64,000 nt of DNA from contig CAKOUW010000004.1 of the NCBI GenBank assembly GCA_934120715.1, positions 46,442 through 110,441 of the forward strand, in the 5' to 3' direction. This document shows, piece after piece, positions 1 to 8,192 of the stretch (its first letter is position 1; each line of letters begins with the position of its first letter). The notes under the pieces are model-generated. The model searched no databases. It was given only the letters and a program-made list of their open reading frames with translations, and had not been told where the DNA came from. The position numbers and the translations under genes are program-made. The stretch is from an uncultured Bacilli bacterium (GTDB lineage Bacteria > Bacillota_I > Bacilli_A > RF39 > UBA660).

Positions 1-493
1 CTTTTTGTGATACAGAGTCTTTTTCAATTAATTTGTAAGCATCACTATTATTACTAATTTTTATGCCACTATATGTATTATCTGTGATAATAGCCGTTTG
101 ATATTTTCCTTTTTTGGAATTGCTTTCTTCTTTCTTTTCAATACTTGCTGTATCAGTTTCATTGTTGTATTTTTCTGAAGAAGAAAAGTAATAATTATAT
201 TTTCCACTACTAAATAGTACTACCATTAAAACAACAACTACTAATAAACCTACTCCACTTCCAACTCCTATAAATACCATTTTGTTATTATTACTTTTTC
301 CTGTTGTATTTATATTCTGACTAACATTAGGACTTATAAAAGGCGGATATTGATTTGGATTATTTACTCCATTGTTTTGCTCTAATGGTGGTTGTATAGA
401 CATATTGTTAATGGGGATTTCTAAAGGTGATCCACACTTGTTGCAGTATTTAGTACCATTTTCAATATGATTACCACATTTATGGCAAAACAT
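1..493 (-). CDS. Zinc-ribbon, single-pass membrane protein (3' part cut off by window edge)
   Basis: Translating from the ATG at 493 gives an open frame to the window edge (164 codons visible). It starts with a zinc ribbon (CHKC at residues 3-6, CNKC at about 17-20), then a Pro/Asn-rich linker, then a hydrophobic segment rich in Val/Leu/Gly at about residues 78-95 and a polar Ser/Lys/Asn-rich outer part. This is the usual plan of Gram-positive proteins with a cytosolic zinc ribbon, one membrane pass and an extracytoplasmic domain. A GGAG-type ribosome binding site lies upstream of the ATG. It is divergent from the HTH gene at 627. The C-terminal domain that would set the function is outside the window. 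Confidence 0.8.
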   Translation of the reverse strand, partial: MFCHKCGNHIENGTKYCNKCGSPLEIPINNMSIQPPLEQNNGVNNPNQYPPFISPNVSQNINTTGKSNNNKMVFIGVGSGVGLLVVVVLMVVLFSSGKYNYYFSSSEKYNNETDTASIEKKEESNSKKGKYQTAIITDNTYSGIKISNNSDAYKLIEKDSVSQK

Positions 494-626
494 ATCAATA
501 CTCACTCCTCTCTACTATAAATCATTATATCATATTTTTTGTACATTTCCCCAACTTTTTCTATATTTCTCCAAAAATTGTATATTTTCCCATATTTTTG
601 AAAGAATAATACCTAGGTGAATGTAA

Positions 627-1061
627 ATGATTGTAAAAAATTTTAGATATTCGAGAGAATCACTCGATTTAAAGCAGCGAGAGCTTACTAGCCTTTTCAA
701 TGTCACTTCATCTACTATTTCAGGATGGGAAATTGGAAAAGATACAATTCCATTAAAGCACTTAATTAAATATGCAAATGAATATGGTTTTAGTTTGGAT
801 TATCTTTTCGGATTGAAAAATAAAAATGAGGTTTATAAACCTTTAGAAGTTGATTTAGAATTGATTGGAAAAAATCTTAGAATTATTAGGAAAACAAATA
901 AGCTAACTCAAGAAGAAGTGGCTAAGATCTTAAATACTGGAGCTTCAGGTTATGCGCATTATGAAAATGCCAGGAATTTGATACCTACTACTTTTTTATT
1001 TGCCCTTTCAAAGATATATAAAGATTTTTCGATTGATGAGATATTAGGAAGAAAAAAATAA
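627..1061 (+). CDS. XRE-family regulator with two helix-turn-helix domains
   Basis: The 144-residue protein holds two Cro/CI-type HTH domains in tandem. The first spans about residues 4-62 (QRELTSLFNVTSSTISGWE), the second about 80-140 (TQEEVAKILNTGASGYAHYE). No ligand or enzymatic domain follows, so it is probably a DNA-binding repressor. An AGGTGA ribosome binding site precedes the ATG. It is divergent from the zinc-ribbon gene and convergent with the small gene at 1091, sharing a terminator with it. Its target is unknown; the intergenic region upstream is a reasonable guess. Confidence 0.85.
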   Translation: MIVKNFRYSRESLDLKQRELTSLFNVTSSTISGWEIGKDTIPLKHLIKYANEYGFSLDYLFGLKNKNEVYKPLEVDLELIGKNLRIIRKTNKLTQEEVAKILNTGASGYAHYENARNLIPTTFLFALSKIYKDFSIDEILGRKK

Positions 1062-1090
1062 AAGTGTTCAAAATGATCACTTTTATTTTT
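1060..1090. terminator. Shared bidirectional terminator
   Basis: AAAAGTG at 1060-1066 pairs with CACTTTT at 1078-1084. A T-rich run follows on the plus strand and an A-rich run precedes, so it can end both the HTH gene and the convergent gene at 1091-1384. Confidence 0.75.
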
Positions 1091-1384
1091 TTAGATCCAT
1101 CTTGGAATAAAATCGGTCGGATCCTCTACAACATATTTAATTTCAATATTTTCAATAGGTAATGGTTCATTTAATTTTTCAGTTACGCTTGACTCAATAT
1201 AAACATCTTCTAAGCTTGCTTCTTCAATATCTGCTTCTTTTGGTTTATTTCTCAATATCATTTTTTGTCCATTTAATGTTTCAAATTCAAATACTGGGTA
1301 ATGTTTATTATTTTCTATATCGTATCTAATAATTTTTCCAATTACCTTTTCTTTAGTTCTTTTATCCCTTTTAAATAAAAACAT
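1091..1384 (-). CDS. Small conserved-looking protein of unknown function
   Basis: 97 residues, soluble, with no signal peptide or membrane segment. The first half (VIGKIIRYDIENNKHYPVFE, about residues 14-33) has the 'variant-of-beta-strand' look of DUF3592-like domains, where a hydrophobic strand is followed by YPV.EF and a DG/NG turn. The second half is acidic. The gene lies 8 bases downstream of the radical SAM gene on the same strand and may be the last gene of the lemA operon. I do not recognise a specific family, and the DUF3592 resemblance is only an impression. Confidence 0.6.
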   Translation of the reverse strand: MFLFKRDKRTKEKVIGKIIRYDIENNKHYPVFEFETLNGQKMILRNKPKEADIEEASLEDVYIESSVTEKLNEPLPIENIEIKYVVEDPTDFIPRWI

Positions 1385-1392
1385 ATTTTCTC

Positions 1393-2385
1393 CTACAACT
1401 TACAACCTATATCTTTATGATTCAATTCTTTATATAATGCATAAGTAAGGCACTTTAAACCTCCATGGCACATTTCAGAATGTTCACATTCACTGCAATC
1501 ATCAGGTATTTTATTTAATCTAAGTTCCTTTAAGACTTTATTATTTTTATATAATTCATACATATTATCTTTTAGTAAATTACCAACTACTATTGGCATT
1601 CTTCTGCAAGGAACCAGATCACCATTTTCCATTACAGTTAAAAGTGTATCACCAGCAGTACAGCCATAAGCAAAGTCGTTTGTTTTCTGGAACTGTAATG
1701 CTCTATACATGGAAATAGAGGTAGTATTTTTTCTTTTATTTCTTAACTTTTCTCTTTCATTGTTCATTATATTTAAATATTCTTGAGTTTGTTCTACATT
1801 TAATGTTAAACTTTTATCTTCATTATCTCCAAGTGGTATATAACGATCAGACCAAACATTATCTACTTTATGTTTAACAGCATATTTTACTACTTTTGGA
1901 AATTCTTTATAGTTAATAGAAGTAGCAGTAAAGGAAATAGAAGTAAATATATCATATTTCTTTAAATTGTCTATCCCTTTACCAATTTTTTCATAAGTAC
2001 CGGTTCCTCTAATATAATCATTTGTTTTTTTGCCTCCTTCAAGACTAACTTGAACGTAGTATGGATTATATGATTTTATCTTTTTTGCTATATCCTCATT
2101 TATTAATGTTCCATTAGATAATATAGAGAAACTAATTATTTCTTCATCTTGTTTTATTAAATCTAAAATTTTAAAGAAATATGGATTGCATAATGGTTCT
2201 CCTCCAGTAATGTTAATATGTCCTTTAATCTTTAGCTTTGTTAATAATTCTTTAAATTGATTATATATATTAACTAAACTTTCATAACTTAACTGAACGG
2301 GTTTATGATTTTCTTGATAACAATGTAAACACTTTAAATTACAGTTTTCACTTAAATGCCATTGTAATACAAATCTCTTTACCAT
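1393..2385 (-). CDS. Radical SAM/SPASM peptide- or protein-modifying enzyme
   Basis: The start is placed at the ATG at 2385 (MVKRFVLQWHL), giving 330 residues. A longer frame upstream only reads the Gly/Cys repeats of the previous gene out of frame. The 4Fe-4S motif CNLKCLHC is at residues 15-22, followed by a glycine motif (NITGGEP) typical of S-adenosylmethionine binding. The last 90 or so residues form a SPASM-type auxiliary cluster domain: GCTAG, then C in LVPCRR, then CSEC, CHGGLKC and a terminal GCKL. Such enzymes install crosslinks or other changes on peptides. There is no PqqD-like recognition domain. The ATG overlaps the upstream stop by 7 bases, and its GGAGGT ribosome binding site lies inside the upstream gene's Gly codons, so the two are translationally coupled. 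The upstream protein's Cys-rich tail is the obvious candidate substrate (inference). Confidence 0.9.
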   Translation of the reverse strand: MVKRFVLQWHLSENCNLKCLHCYQENHKPVQLSYESLVNIYNQFKELLTKLKIKGHINITGGEPLCNPYFFKILDLIKQDEEIISFSILSNGTLINEDIAKKIKSYNPYYVQVSLEGGKKTNDYIRGTGTYEKIGKGIDNLKKYDIFTSISFTATSINYKEFPKVVKYAVKHKVDNVWSDRYIPLGDNEDKSLTLNVEQTQEYLNIMNNEREKLRNKRKNTTSISMYRALQFQKTNDFAYGCTAGDTLLTVMENGDLVPCRRMPIVVGNLLKDNMYELYKNNKVLKELRLNKIPDDCSECEHSEMCHGGLKCLTYALYKELNHKDIGCKL

Positions 2386-4556
2386 GAACCTCCACCGCCA
2401 CAAGATGAACAGCCGCCACCACAAGATGAGCAACCTCCGCCACAAGATGAACAACCTGATGAGCTACCGCTTGAAGAATAAACTGGTTCTGGGTAGTAAA
2501 CATTACTATATAAATCATGATAAGCCCAATCACTACTATAATCAAAATTACCCATATCTAATTCTGGTGTTGGAATATCTTCAAACTTCTTTATCCATTT
2601 TTTTGAAACATTAAGAGCATATGTATAAGGTAGAATATTATAAAAATAATTTGGATTTTCTGCAACTAATGCTTCTAATTTTGGTTTTTCAGCGGTTATT
2701 AAGAAATGTCTAAATCCTTGTATTTGAGCAGTGATTTTTTCTCCATATTCAGTCTTTCTTTTCATAAATACAGTAAAGAAAGTATTTACTAGTATACATA
2801 TGAAAGAAAGCGTATATAAGATTTTCCAGTTTGGATCTAAATCCTCTACAAACTTATAAGATATAAGACTTAAAATAGCAACTAAAATAGTAATAAATAT
2901 TGATGTTGTCATTTTTTTTGTTGCAATCTTGTCATGAACAGTATCTTTTAATTTTGATTTTAATTCTTTCTCAACATCATCAAATGCTTTATAAAATGTT
3001 TTATGTTCACTCAATATAATTACATTATCTTTTTCAAATAATCTGTTGTAAACAGTTAACTCAAGAGTAGTTAAAGATGGCATTTTTCCAATTTTATTAT
3101 TGTAATTTACTTTGTCTATTTCATATTGCTTCTTACTTGCTTCGTATTCGTTTTTTCTCTTATTTAGTTCCTCAAATCTTGAATCTTCATTATCGGAAAC
3201 AATTTCAATAAATCCTTTTTGAACAAGCGAATCTTTAACTGCTAAGAATTTTTCTATATTAGTTTTTAATTCTTTTTCATCAACTTTTCTGAATAAATAT
3301 GTCATCATAGTTATTTCACTTTTATCTAAAATTGTAGGATCAGCTAATTTTAATTTTTTTACTTTAATTACTCTATCCGGTACTAAATCATCAAATGACA
3401 ATTGTTCCACTGGTTTAATCATTAAATTAGTTATTTGTATTTCTTTTTTCTTTTCCTTTAATTCATCTATTTTTATATAACCCTTACTAGCAAGCTGTAC
3501 TATCAATGAAATGGTTAACTTTTTACTTGTTTGTTTTCCATAAATATATCCAACTTCTGCAGCACTCATTTTTTCTGGTGGATAAAATTCTACTGTTTGA
3601 GCAGGTTTTGAATAATCTTTTCCGTATTTTTTCCATTTAAATATTGTATATGCTGTAATTCCAAATATTATTAATGTAATTATGAATGAGCCCCAGCCAT
3701 AATTCCAACTACCTCCAACGAAATATCCTTCTGGAAGTTCTATATCAACAGTTAAAGATTTTTCAAGTTTTTTGTTATAATAACTATTCTCTCCAAAATC
3801 ACAAACTCCATTTTCTACATTGTACTCATTGGAACAATACTCTTTTCTTTGAGCTTCTGTGTATTTATCTTGATTAAATTTAGCATATAATGTATTACCA
3901 ATGACTTCATAATCAACGCAGTTTGATACATTTTCTTTTCGTTTTTTATCAGTAAAGAAGTTGACATTATAACCCTCTATACTTTTGGGCATATTTATTT
4001 GTATAGTAGCATTTTTTATTTCAGTTCCCCAATAATCACCAAAAGCATGAAAAATAAATTCATCAAAATTTTTAAATGGATCCCTGCCCATATCATAAGT
4101 ATATTCTACGTTATAGGTCTTTTCCCCTAAACTCACATATTCAGAAGCACTACCGAGTTTTATTCTAGCTTTTTTCTTAACCCAATCTGTTGTATAAGGA
4201 TCACTTGTTGATCTTAAGTTAGAAACAGTAGATTTTCTTTTTATTGTATTACCATTTTTGTCAGTATATTGTAACCATTCTGGAGTAAATTTATAAATTC
4301 CATGATGATAACTTGATTCCCAATTAACAGTTATATTTTCAGTAACATCAATTTTATTATCTTCTTTAACATCTAAGATTATATTATATGCTGAAATAGT
4401 AAAACCGTCGGCAAGCTTTATATTTTCTGTATCATCACTAAAGAATGAAGTTATACCACCAATTAAGGCCCAAAAAATCATAATAGCAAAATAGCAAAAA
4501 AAGAAAAATTTTACAATTCCAGTAAAGCACCCTGGTACTTTATTCTTTTTAGCCAT
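2379..4556 (-). CDS. DUF2207-type membrane protein with CSSCGGG-repeat C-terminal tail
   Basis: 725 residues. A hydrophobic segment at about residues 17-40 is followed by an extracytoplasmic beta-rich domain of the DUF2207 (YciQ-like) type, a membrane segment near 290-308, a cytosolic part with charged helices, and a pair of membrane segments near 555-610. The end is Ser/Gly-rich and carries three CSSC blocks separated by GGG and closed by GGGGSW. DUF2207 proteins commonly end in Gly/Ser-rich tails with a final SW; the six regularly spaced cysteines are the odd part. The start overlaps the lemA stop by one base (TAATG). LemA-DUF2207 gene pairs are common, function unknown. The radical SAM gene follows with overlap. 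Confidence 0.88.
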   Translation of the reverse strand: MAKKNKVPGCFTGIVKFFFFCYFAIMIFWALIGGITSFFSDDTENIKLADGFTISAYNIILDVKEDNKIDVTENITVNWESSYHHGIYKFTPEWLQYTDKNGNTIKRKSTVSNLRSTSDPYTTDWVKKKARIKLGSASEYVSLGEKTYNVEYTYDMGRDPFKNFDEFIFHAFGDYWGTEIKNATIQINMPKSIEGYNVNFFTDKKRKENVSNCVDYEVIGNTLYAKFNQDKYTEAQRKEYCSNEYNVENGVCDFGENSYYNKKLEKSLTVDIELPEGYFVGGSWNYGWGSFIITLIIFGITAYTIFKWKKYGKDYSKPAQTVEFYPPEKMSAAEVGYIYGKQTSKKLTISLIVQLASKGYIKIDELKEKKKEIQITNLMIKPVEQLSFDDLVPDRVIKVKKLKLADPTILDKSEITMMTYLFRKVDEKELKTNIEKFLAVKDSLVQKGFIEIVSDNEDSRFEELNKRKNEYEASKKQYEIDKVNYNNKIGKMPSLTTLELTVYNRLFEKDNVIILSEHKTFYKAFDDVEKELKSKLKDTVHDKIATKKMTTSIFITILVAILSLISYKFVEDLDPNWKILYTLSFICILVNTFFTVFMKRKTEYGEKITAQIQGFRHFLITAEKPKLEALVAENPNYFYNILPYTYALNVSKKWIKKFEDIPTPELDMGNFDYSSDWAYHDLYSNVYYPEPVYSSSGSSSGCSSCGGGCSSCGGGCSSCGGGGSW

Positions 4557-5107
4557 TATAACTCCACCTTTATATTTTGTCTTTCTTCATCACTAGTTGT
4601 AAACATTAATTTTGACTTATAACCTAATACCTTTGCTACTATATTGCTTGGTATCATTTCTACTTTATTATTATAATCTCTTACAACTGCATTATAGTAC
4701 TTTCTTGATTGAGCTATTTCATCTTCAACAGAAGTAAGATCACTGCTTAATTGTAAAAAGCTTTCATTAGCTTTTAATTCTGGATATGCTTCGGCTAAAG
4801 CCATAATTTTACTAATGCCTTTACTTAATTTTTCATTAGCTTTGATTTTATCATCATTAGATAAATCATCATAATTTCCATTTCTTAATTTTACAACTTC
4901 TGCAAGCGTATCTTTTTCATGCTTCGCATAACCTTTTACAATTTCTACTAAATTAGGTATTAAATCCCATCTTTTTTTCAAATAAACATCCATAGTTGCA
5001 AAGCTTTCATTGACTGAGTTGTTAAGTTTTATTAGTTTATTATACACAACTACAAAATATAATAAACATATTATCAATACTACCGCTAACGCAATTACAT
5101 AATTCAT
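4556..5107 (-). CDS. lemA: LemA family protein
   Basis: 183 residues with an N-terminal membrane anchor (about residues 3-22) and the LemA signature of long helices: YNKLIKLNNSV, then KKRWDLIPNLVEIVKGYA at about 45-62, with ELKAN and YNNKVEMIPSNIVAKVLGY near the end. LemA proteins are membrane-anchored helical proteins of unclear role. First gene of the operon lemA - DUF2207 gene - radical SAM gene, read through one-base and 7-base overlaps. A GGAGG ribosome binding site precedes the ATG. Confidence 0.93.
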   Translation of the reverse strand: MNYVIALAVVLIICLLYFVVVYNKLIKLNNSVNESFATMDVYLKKRWDLIPNLVEIVKGYAKHEKDTLAEVVKLRNGNYDDLSNDDKIKANEKLSKGISKIMALAEAYPELKANESFLQLSSDLTSVEDEIAQSRKYYNAVVRDYNNKVEMIPSNIVAKVLGYKSKLMFTTSDEERQNIKVEL

Positions 5108-5294
5108 CTTTTTACCTCCATTTTAACAATTTTTTTCCTTCGTTTCCTTTTATATATGCTTTTTTTTATTATGTTTATCATAAATAACAATAACCATTTG
5201 TCCGATTAACAATTTATTTTTGGTGTTTTTTGGGCCTATTAGTACAAATAAAAACTTTATAATTTTACTATTTAATTTAATGGCTTCTTTGATT

Positions 5295-5393
5295 TTATAT
5301 ATATTTTTTTACTTTATACTCCACCATTACAACAGTAGGATTATCTAGTCCTTTATTATTAATATCTACGGCTATTCCTTCTATCTCTTTTAT
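5295..5393 (-). pseudogene. Remnant of a small DUF3592-like gene with an ATA in the start position
   Basis: The 350-base stretch between lemA and the amidase gene (5108-5460) has no intact gene. On the minus strand a strong GGAGGT site is followed after 7 bases by ATA (5393-5391), then 31 sense codons reading KEIEGIAVDINNKGLDNPTV and on to VEYKVKKYI before TAA. The coding look is good: an N-terminal strand plus an NPTV.VEY turn, as in small extracytoplasmic DUF3592-like proteins. There is no ATG, GTG or TTG in a usable place and the frame ends early. I read it as a truncated, start-less relic. The rest of the stretch is AT-rich leader for lemA with nothing I can name. Confidence 0.4.
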
Positions 5394-5460
5394 AAAATCT
5401 ACCTCCTAGTATAATTTTACCTTAAATAATAGAAAAATGGAATATACTTTTTTTATGGTG

Positions 5461-6147
5461 CTAAAAATATAAATCCTTTTGCTTATCAGTATTTTCAATA
5501 TATTTTATAACACCATTAGTTATAGCTTGAGCTAATTTTTCTTGATATTCCTCTGTTTTTAATAAACCTCTTTCATAGTAATTTGATAAATATCCACATT
5601 CTATTAAAACTCCAGGTACTGTAATATTTCTATACATATAAAGATCTGTTTTTTTAATTTTTCTGGTACTAGATAAATTTTTACTAAATTCATTCATAAT
5701 AGATTCTGCTAGAAGTTTATTTTTAGAATTTATTCCATTATATAGAACCTCTGCTCCTTTGTATGAAGTATTTTGGTACCAGTTTATGTGTATTGAAAGA
5801 TATAAGTCACTGTTATTCTTTTTTATAAACAAAAGTCTTCTATATAAATCACCTCGTTTCTTTTTAGAATCATATATAGATGATAAATCTTCGTCTCTAG
5901 TTCTAGTCATATATGTGATTGCTCCCATCTTTCCAAGTTGTTTTTCCAACGCTTTAGCTATTTCTAAATTAAGATCTTTTTCAAAGGTGTTATTATAGAT
6001 AGTTCCTGGATCCCTGCCACCATGTCCTGGGTCAATTGTTATTACTGTATCTATTAAGGGGAGATTTAGGGCTTTAATAGAACTTGAATAAAATAGAAAG
6101 ATAAAAAGAATTATCATGTAGAGAGATAAACATTTTCTTTTTAGCAT
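5461..6147 (-). CDS. cwlD: N-acetylmuramoyl-L-alanine amidase, CwlD-like
   Basis: 228 residues: an N-terminal signal anchor (about 8-27), then an Amidase_3 domain that hydrolyses the bond between muramic acid and the peptide stem. The zinc ligands and catalytic residues are visible: DPGHGGRDPG (about 39-48), the Glu in NTFEKDLNLEIA, SIHIN, and PGVLIECGYLSN near the end. The short single-domain form without cell-wall-binding repeats matches CwlD, which with PdaA makes muramic-delta-lactam in spore cortex. Spo0A elsewhere in the window makes a sporulation role plausible, but a general amidase is possible, so the symbol is tentative. Confidence 0.8.
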   Translation of the reverse strand: MLKRKCLSLYMIILFIFLFYSSSIKALNLPLIDTVITIDPGHGGRDPGTIYNNTFEKDLNLEIAKALEKQLGKMGAITYMTRTRDEDLSSIYDSKKKRGDLYRRLLFIKKNNSDLYLSIHINWYQNTSYKGAEVLYNGINSKNKLLAESIMNEFSKNLSSTRKIKKTDLYMYRNITVPGVLIECGYLSNYYERGLLKTEEYQEKLAQAITNGVIKYIENTDKQKDLYF

Positions 6148-6239
6148 GAAATCACCTATTAATTATATGCAACTAATTGTTATAAATATTTGCCTATACA
6201 CTTTTTTATGATAAACATACATTATATTGGTGATTATTT

Positions 6240-7037
6240 ATGTTAAATACCTTAATGAAGATGGCTCCTGTTCAAGCTCTTATAGCTGGATTATTTACTT
6301 GGAGTATTACTATGTTGGGTGCAGCTATTGTGTTTTTATTTAAAGAGGTTAAGAAGGGCATAATGGATGCTTTATTAGGATTTTCGGCTGGTGTTATGAT
6401 TGCAGCTTCTTTTTGGTCATTATTAAGTCCAGCTATTGAAATGGCTGATAATTTAAAAATGATTTCATGGTTAGTTGTTTTCTGTGGCTTTTTTAGCGGT
6501 GGTGTTTTATTGTTTTTGGGTGATAAAATATGTGATTTTTGTATGCGGAAAAGAAATACTGAAAATAGTAGTAAAATTAAGAGATGTCTAATGCTTATTT
6601 TTTCAATTACTCTTCATAATATTCCGGAAGGACTTGTAGTAGGAGTTGCTTTTGGTTCACTGGTATACAATATATCTGGTTCTTCTTTAATGTCAGCTAT
6701 GACTTTAGCACTTGGTATTGGATTACAAAATTTTCCTGAAGGAAGTGCTGTTAGTCTTCCATTGAGGCGTGAAGGATTTTCAAGGTTTAAGTCTTTCTTC
6801 TTTGGACAATTAAGTGGATTTGTTGAACCAATTTTTGCAGTCGTAGGGGCTTTGCTTGTTTTAAAAATTCAAATGTTGTTACCATTTTTACTTTCTTTTG
6901 CAGCAGGAGCTATGATTTATGTTGTTGTTGAAGAATTGATTCCAGAAAGTCAAACTAACAGTAAAAAAGATTTGATGGCTTTATTTACATTGATCGGCTT
7001 TTCTATTATGATGATTTTGGATGTGGCTTTGGGATAG
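6240..7037 (+). CDS. ZIP-family divalent metal transporter (ZupT/GufA-like)
   Basis: 265 residues and about eight membrane segments. The metal-binding motifs of ZIP helices IV and V are present: HNIPEGLVVGVAFG and LQNFPEGSAVSLPL, with Glu/His pairs that coordinate Zn2+ or Fe2+ in the pore. A short charged loop (MRKRNTENSSKIKR) lies between segments 3 and 4, as in prokaryotic ZIPs. The second motif has Asn in place of the first His, as often in the GufA branch. A GGTGA ribosome binding site precedes the ATG. It is a single gene with its own terminator at 7045. Confidence 0.92.
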   Translation: MLNTLMKMAPVQALIAGLFTWSITMLGAAIVFLFKEVKKGIMDALLGFSAGVMIAASFWSLLSPAIEMADNLKMISWLVVFCGFFSGGVLLFLGDKICDFCMRKRNTENSSKIKRCLMLIFSITLHNIPEGLVVGVAFGSLVYNISGSSLMSAMTLALGIGLQNFPEGSAVSLPLRREGFSRFKSFFFGQLSGFVEPIFAVVGALLVLKIQMLLPFLLSFAAGAMIYVVVEELIPESQTNSKKDLMALFTLIGFSIMMILDVALG

Positions 7038-7044
7038 AAAAAAA

Positions 7045-7070
7045 CTATTACACTTCTGTAATAGCTTTTT
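7045..7070. terminator. Terminator between ZIP transporter and endolysin genes
   Basis: CTATTACA (7045-7052), loop CTTC, TGTAATAG (7057-7064), then CTTTTT. An A run on the other side makes it usable in both directions for the convergent genes. Confidence 0.88.
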
Positions 7071-7078
7071 CTATCTGA

Positions 7079-7741
7079 TTAATCTAAATATACCTTTTGG
7101 TTTTCTTTTAAATAGATTCCATATAAACCTGCTTTTTTACATACAAATATTGGTTCTTTTTGAGGTACTGATGGACTTGGTTCTACTTTATCATTATTAT
7201 TTGTATTATCATCTGTTTTATTGGTATTATTTGTTATCTTTTTGAATTGGTAGCCATGACTGTTGATAATATTTATACTATCATCTATCCAAAGGCATTC
7301 TTCTGGTTTTTTACCATTATCAATTGAATAGTACCCATTTTTATTTTTGTGCCATCCTGGAGGCGAGAATTTACCTTTTGCGCATTCTATATGACAGTGG
7401 TTGCCTGTGGCATTTCCTTTGGTTCCTTCTGAATAAAATTCTTCTCCTTTTTTTATTAATTTTCCTATAAATAAATTGCTTACATCATTGGAGTGACAAA
7501 ACATTATGGTCATATAGTCTTCTGTTCCATCTGGATATAATACTTTATCGCTGCTTTCCAGCCACACTTCATTTGCATCAGGCTCATATATTTTCTTTAT
7601 TGTTCCAGTAAATGGAGCTTTTAAATAACTGATACCTGTATCTTTTCCAGCGTCATCTATAGCATAGCTGTCTTTATGTGTCCCTTCTTCATAACCTTGA
7701 GTTATTCGCATATTACTACTTGGATAAAGTGGTTTTTCCAT
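7079..7741 (-). CDS. M23-type peptidoglycan endopeptidase (phage-like endolysin)
   Basis: 220 residues without a signal peptide. Metallopeptidase M23 (LytM) ligands are visible: H in GTHKDSYAIDDAG (the HxxxD element, about residues 22-26) and the GNHCHIEC HxH element near 112-119. The C-terminal third has an Asn/Thr-rich linker (about 170-190) and a short end with YGIYLKENQKVYLD, possibly a wall-binding module. No export signal plus the overlapping holin gene upstream (26-base overlap) argues for a phage-type lysis enzyme released through a holin. An AAGGAGG site lies upstream of the ATG within the holin gene. No other phage genes are nearby. Confidence 0.82.
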   Translation of the reverse strand: MEKPLYPSSNMRITQGYEEGTHKDSYAIDDAGKDTGISYLKAPFTGTIKKIYEPDANEVWLESSDKVLYPDGTEDYMTIMFCHSNDVSNLFIGKLIKKGEEFYSEGTKGNATGNHCHIECAKGKFSPPGWHKNKNGYYSIDNGKKPEECLWIDDSINIINSHGYQFKKITNNTNKTDDNTNNNDKVEPSPSVPQKEPIFVCKKAGLYGIYLKENQKVYLD

Positions 7742-8078
7742 TATTATCCTCCTTATTTATAATATTTTCTATTGGGATAGATATACTTTTTTTGCTAGCA
7801 ATTTCACTATATGATGATAGTTTTCCTTCTAGTGTTTTATAGATTGTATCAGCTCCTATAAACGAAAATAATCCAATCCATAAACTTGTGGGAAAAGTAA
7901 TTTCTGTAAAAGTTATACAAAATACAATCCCTATTAATATATTAATAATTAGTGAATAATTGGAAAGACAACTGCTACTTGAGAAACAACATTTAGTTTT
8001 TTGGATAAATGCACATGTTATAGCACTTAATGCAATTGATATTATTAAGGTCTCTTTTAAAAAATTTATTTTTAACAT
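7716..8078 (-). CDS. Phage-type holin
   Basis: 120 residues with an N-terminal hydrophobic segment (about 8-27), a second and third hydrophobic pair around residues 43-78, and WIGLFSFIGADTIYKTLEGKL, which is typical of small holins of Gram-positive phages. The C-terminus is charged. It overlaps the endolysin gene by 26 bases, the standard holin-endolysin arrangement. It probably makes membrane lesions that let the signal-less endolysin reach the wall. It could serve lysis, as in a cryptic phage, or protein release, as proposed for holin-like proteins linked to toxin secretion. Confidence 0.75.
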   Translation of the reverse strand: MLKINFLKETLIISIALSAITCAFIQKTKCCFSSSSCLSNYSLIINILIGIVFCITFTEITFPTSLWIGLFSFIGADTIYKTLEGKLSSYSEIASKKSISIPIENIINKEDNNGKTTLSK

Positions 8079-8132
8079 ACAAACCTCCTCCCAATATTAT
8101 ATGCATGACGATTAGTTTTGCTATAGAAAAAT

Positions 8133-8170
8133 GAAAAAATAAAAAGCCTTGAAGTATATAGCTTCAAAGC
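8133..8170 (-). terminator. Terminator after rpsI
   Basis: On the minus strand GCTTTGAAG (8170-8162) pairs with CTTCAAGGC (8154-8146) and is followed by TTTTTATTTTTTC. It ends the rplM-rpsI unit. Confidence 0.88.
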
Positions 8171-8192
8171 TTTGTATGCAAGAATACAATAA

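Noticed and set aside
2385..2454. Upstream 23-residue extension of the radical SAM protein rich in Trp/Leu/Arg
   Set aside because: It is the CSSCGGG coding repeat read out of frame; the ATG at 2385 has the ribosome binding site and matches the family start.
2348..2545. 65-codon minus-strand frame with His/Val/Ala repeats
   Set aside because: It is the Gly/Cys/Ser repeat of the DUF2207 gene read in another frame, and has no ribosome binding site.
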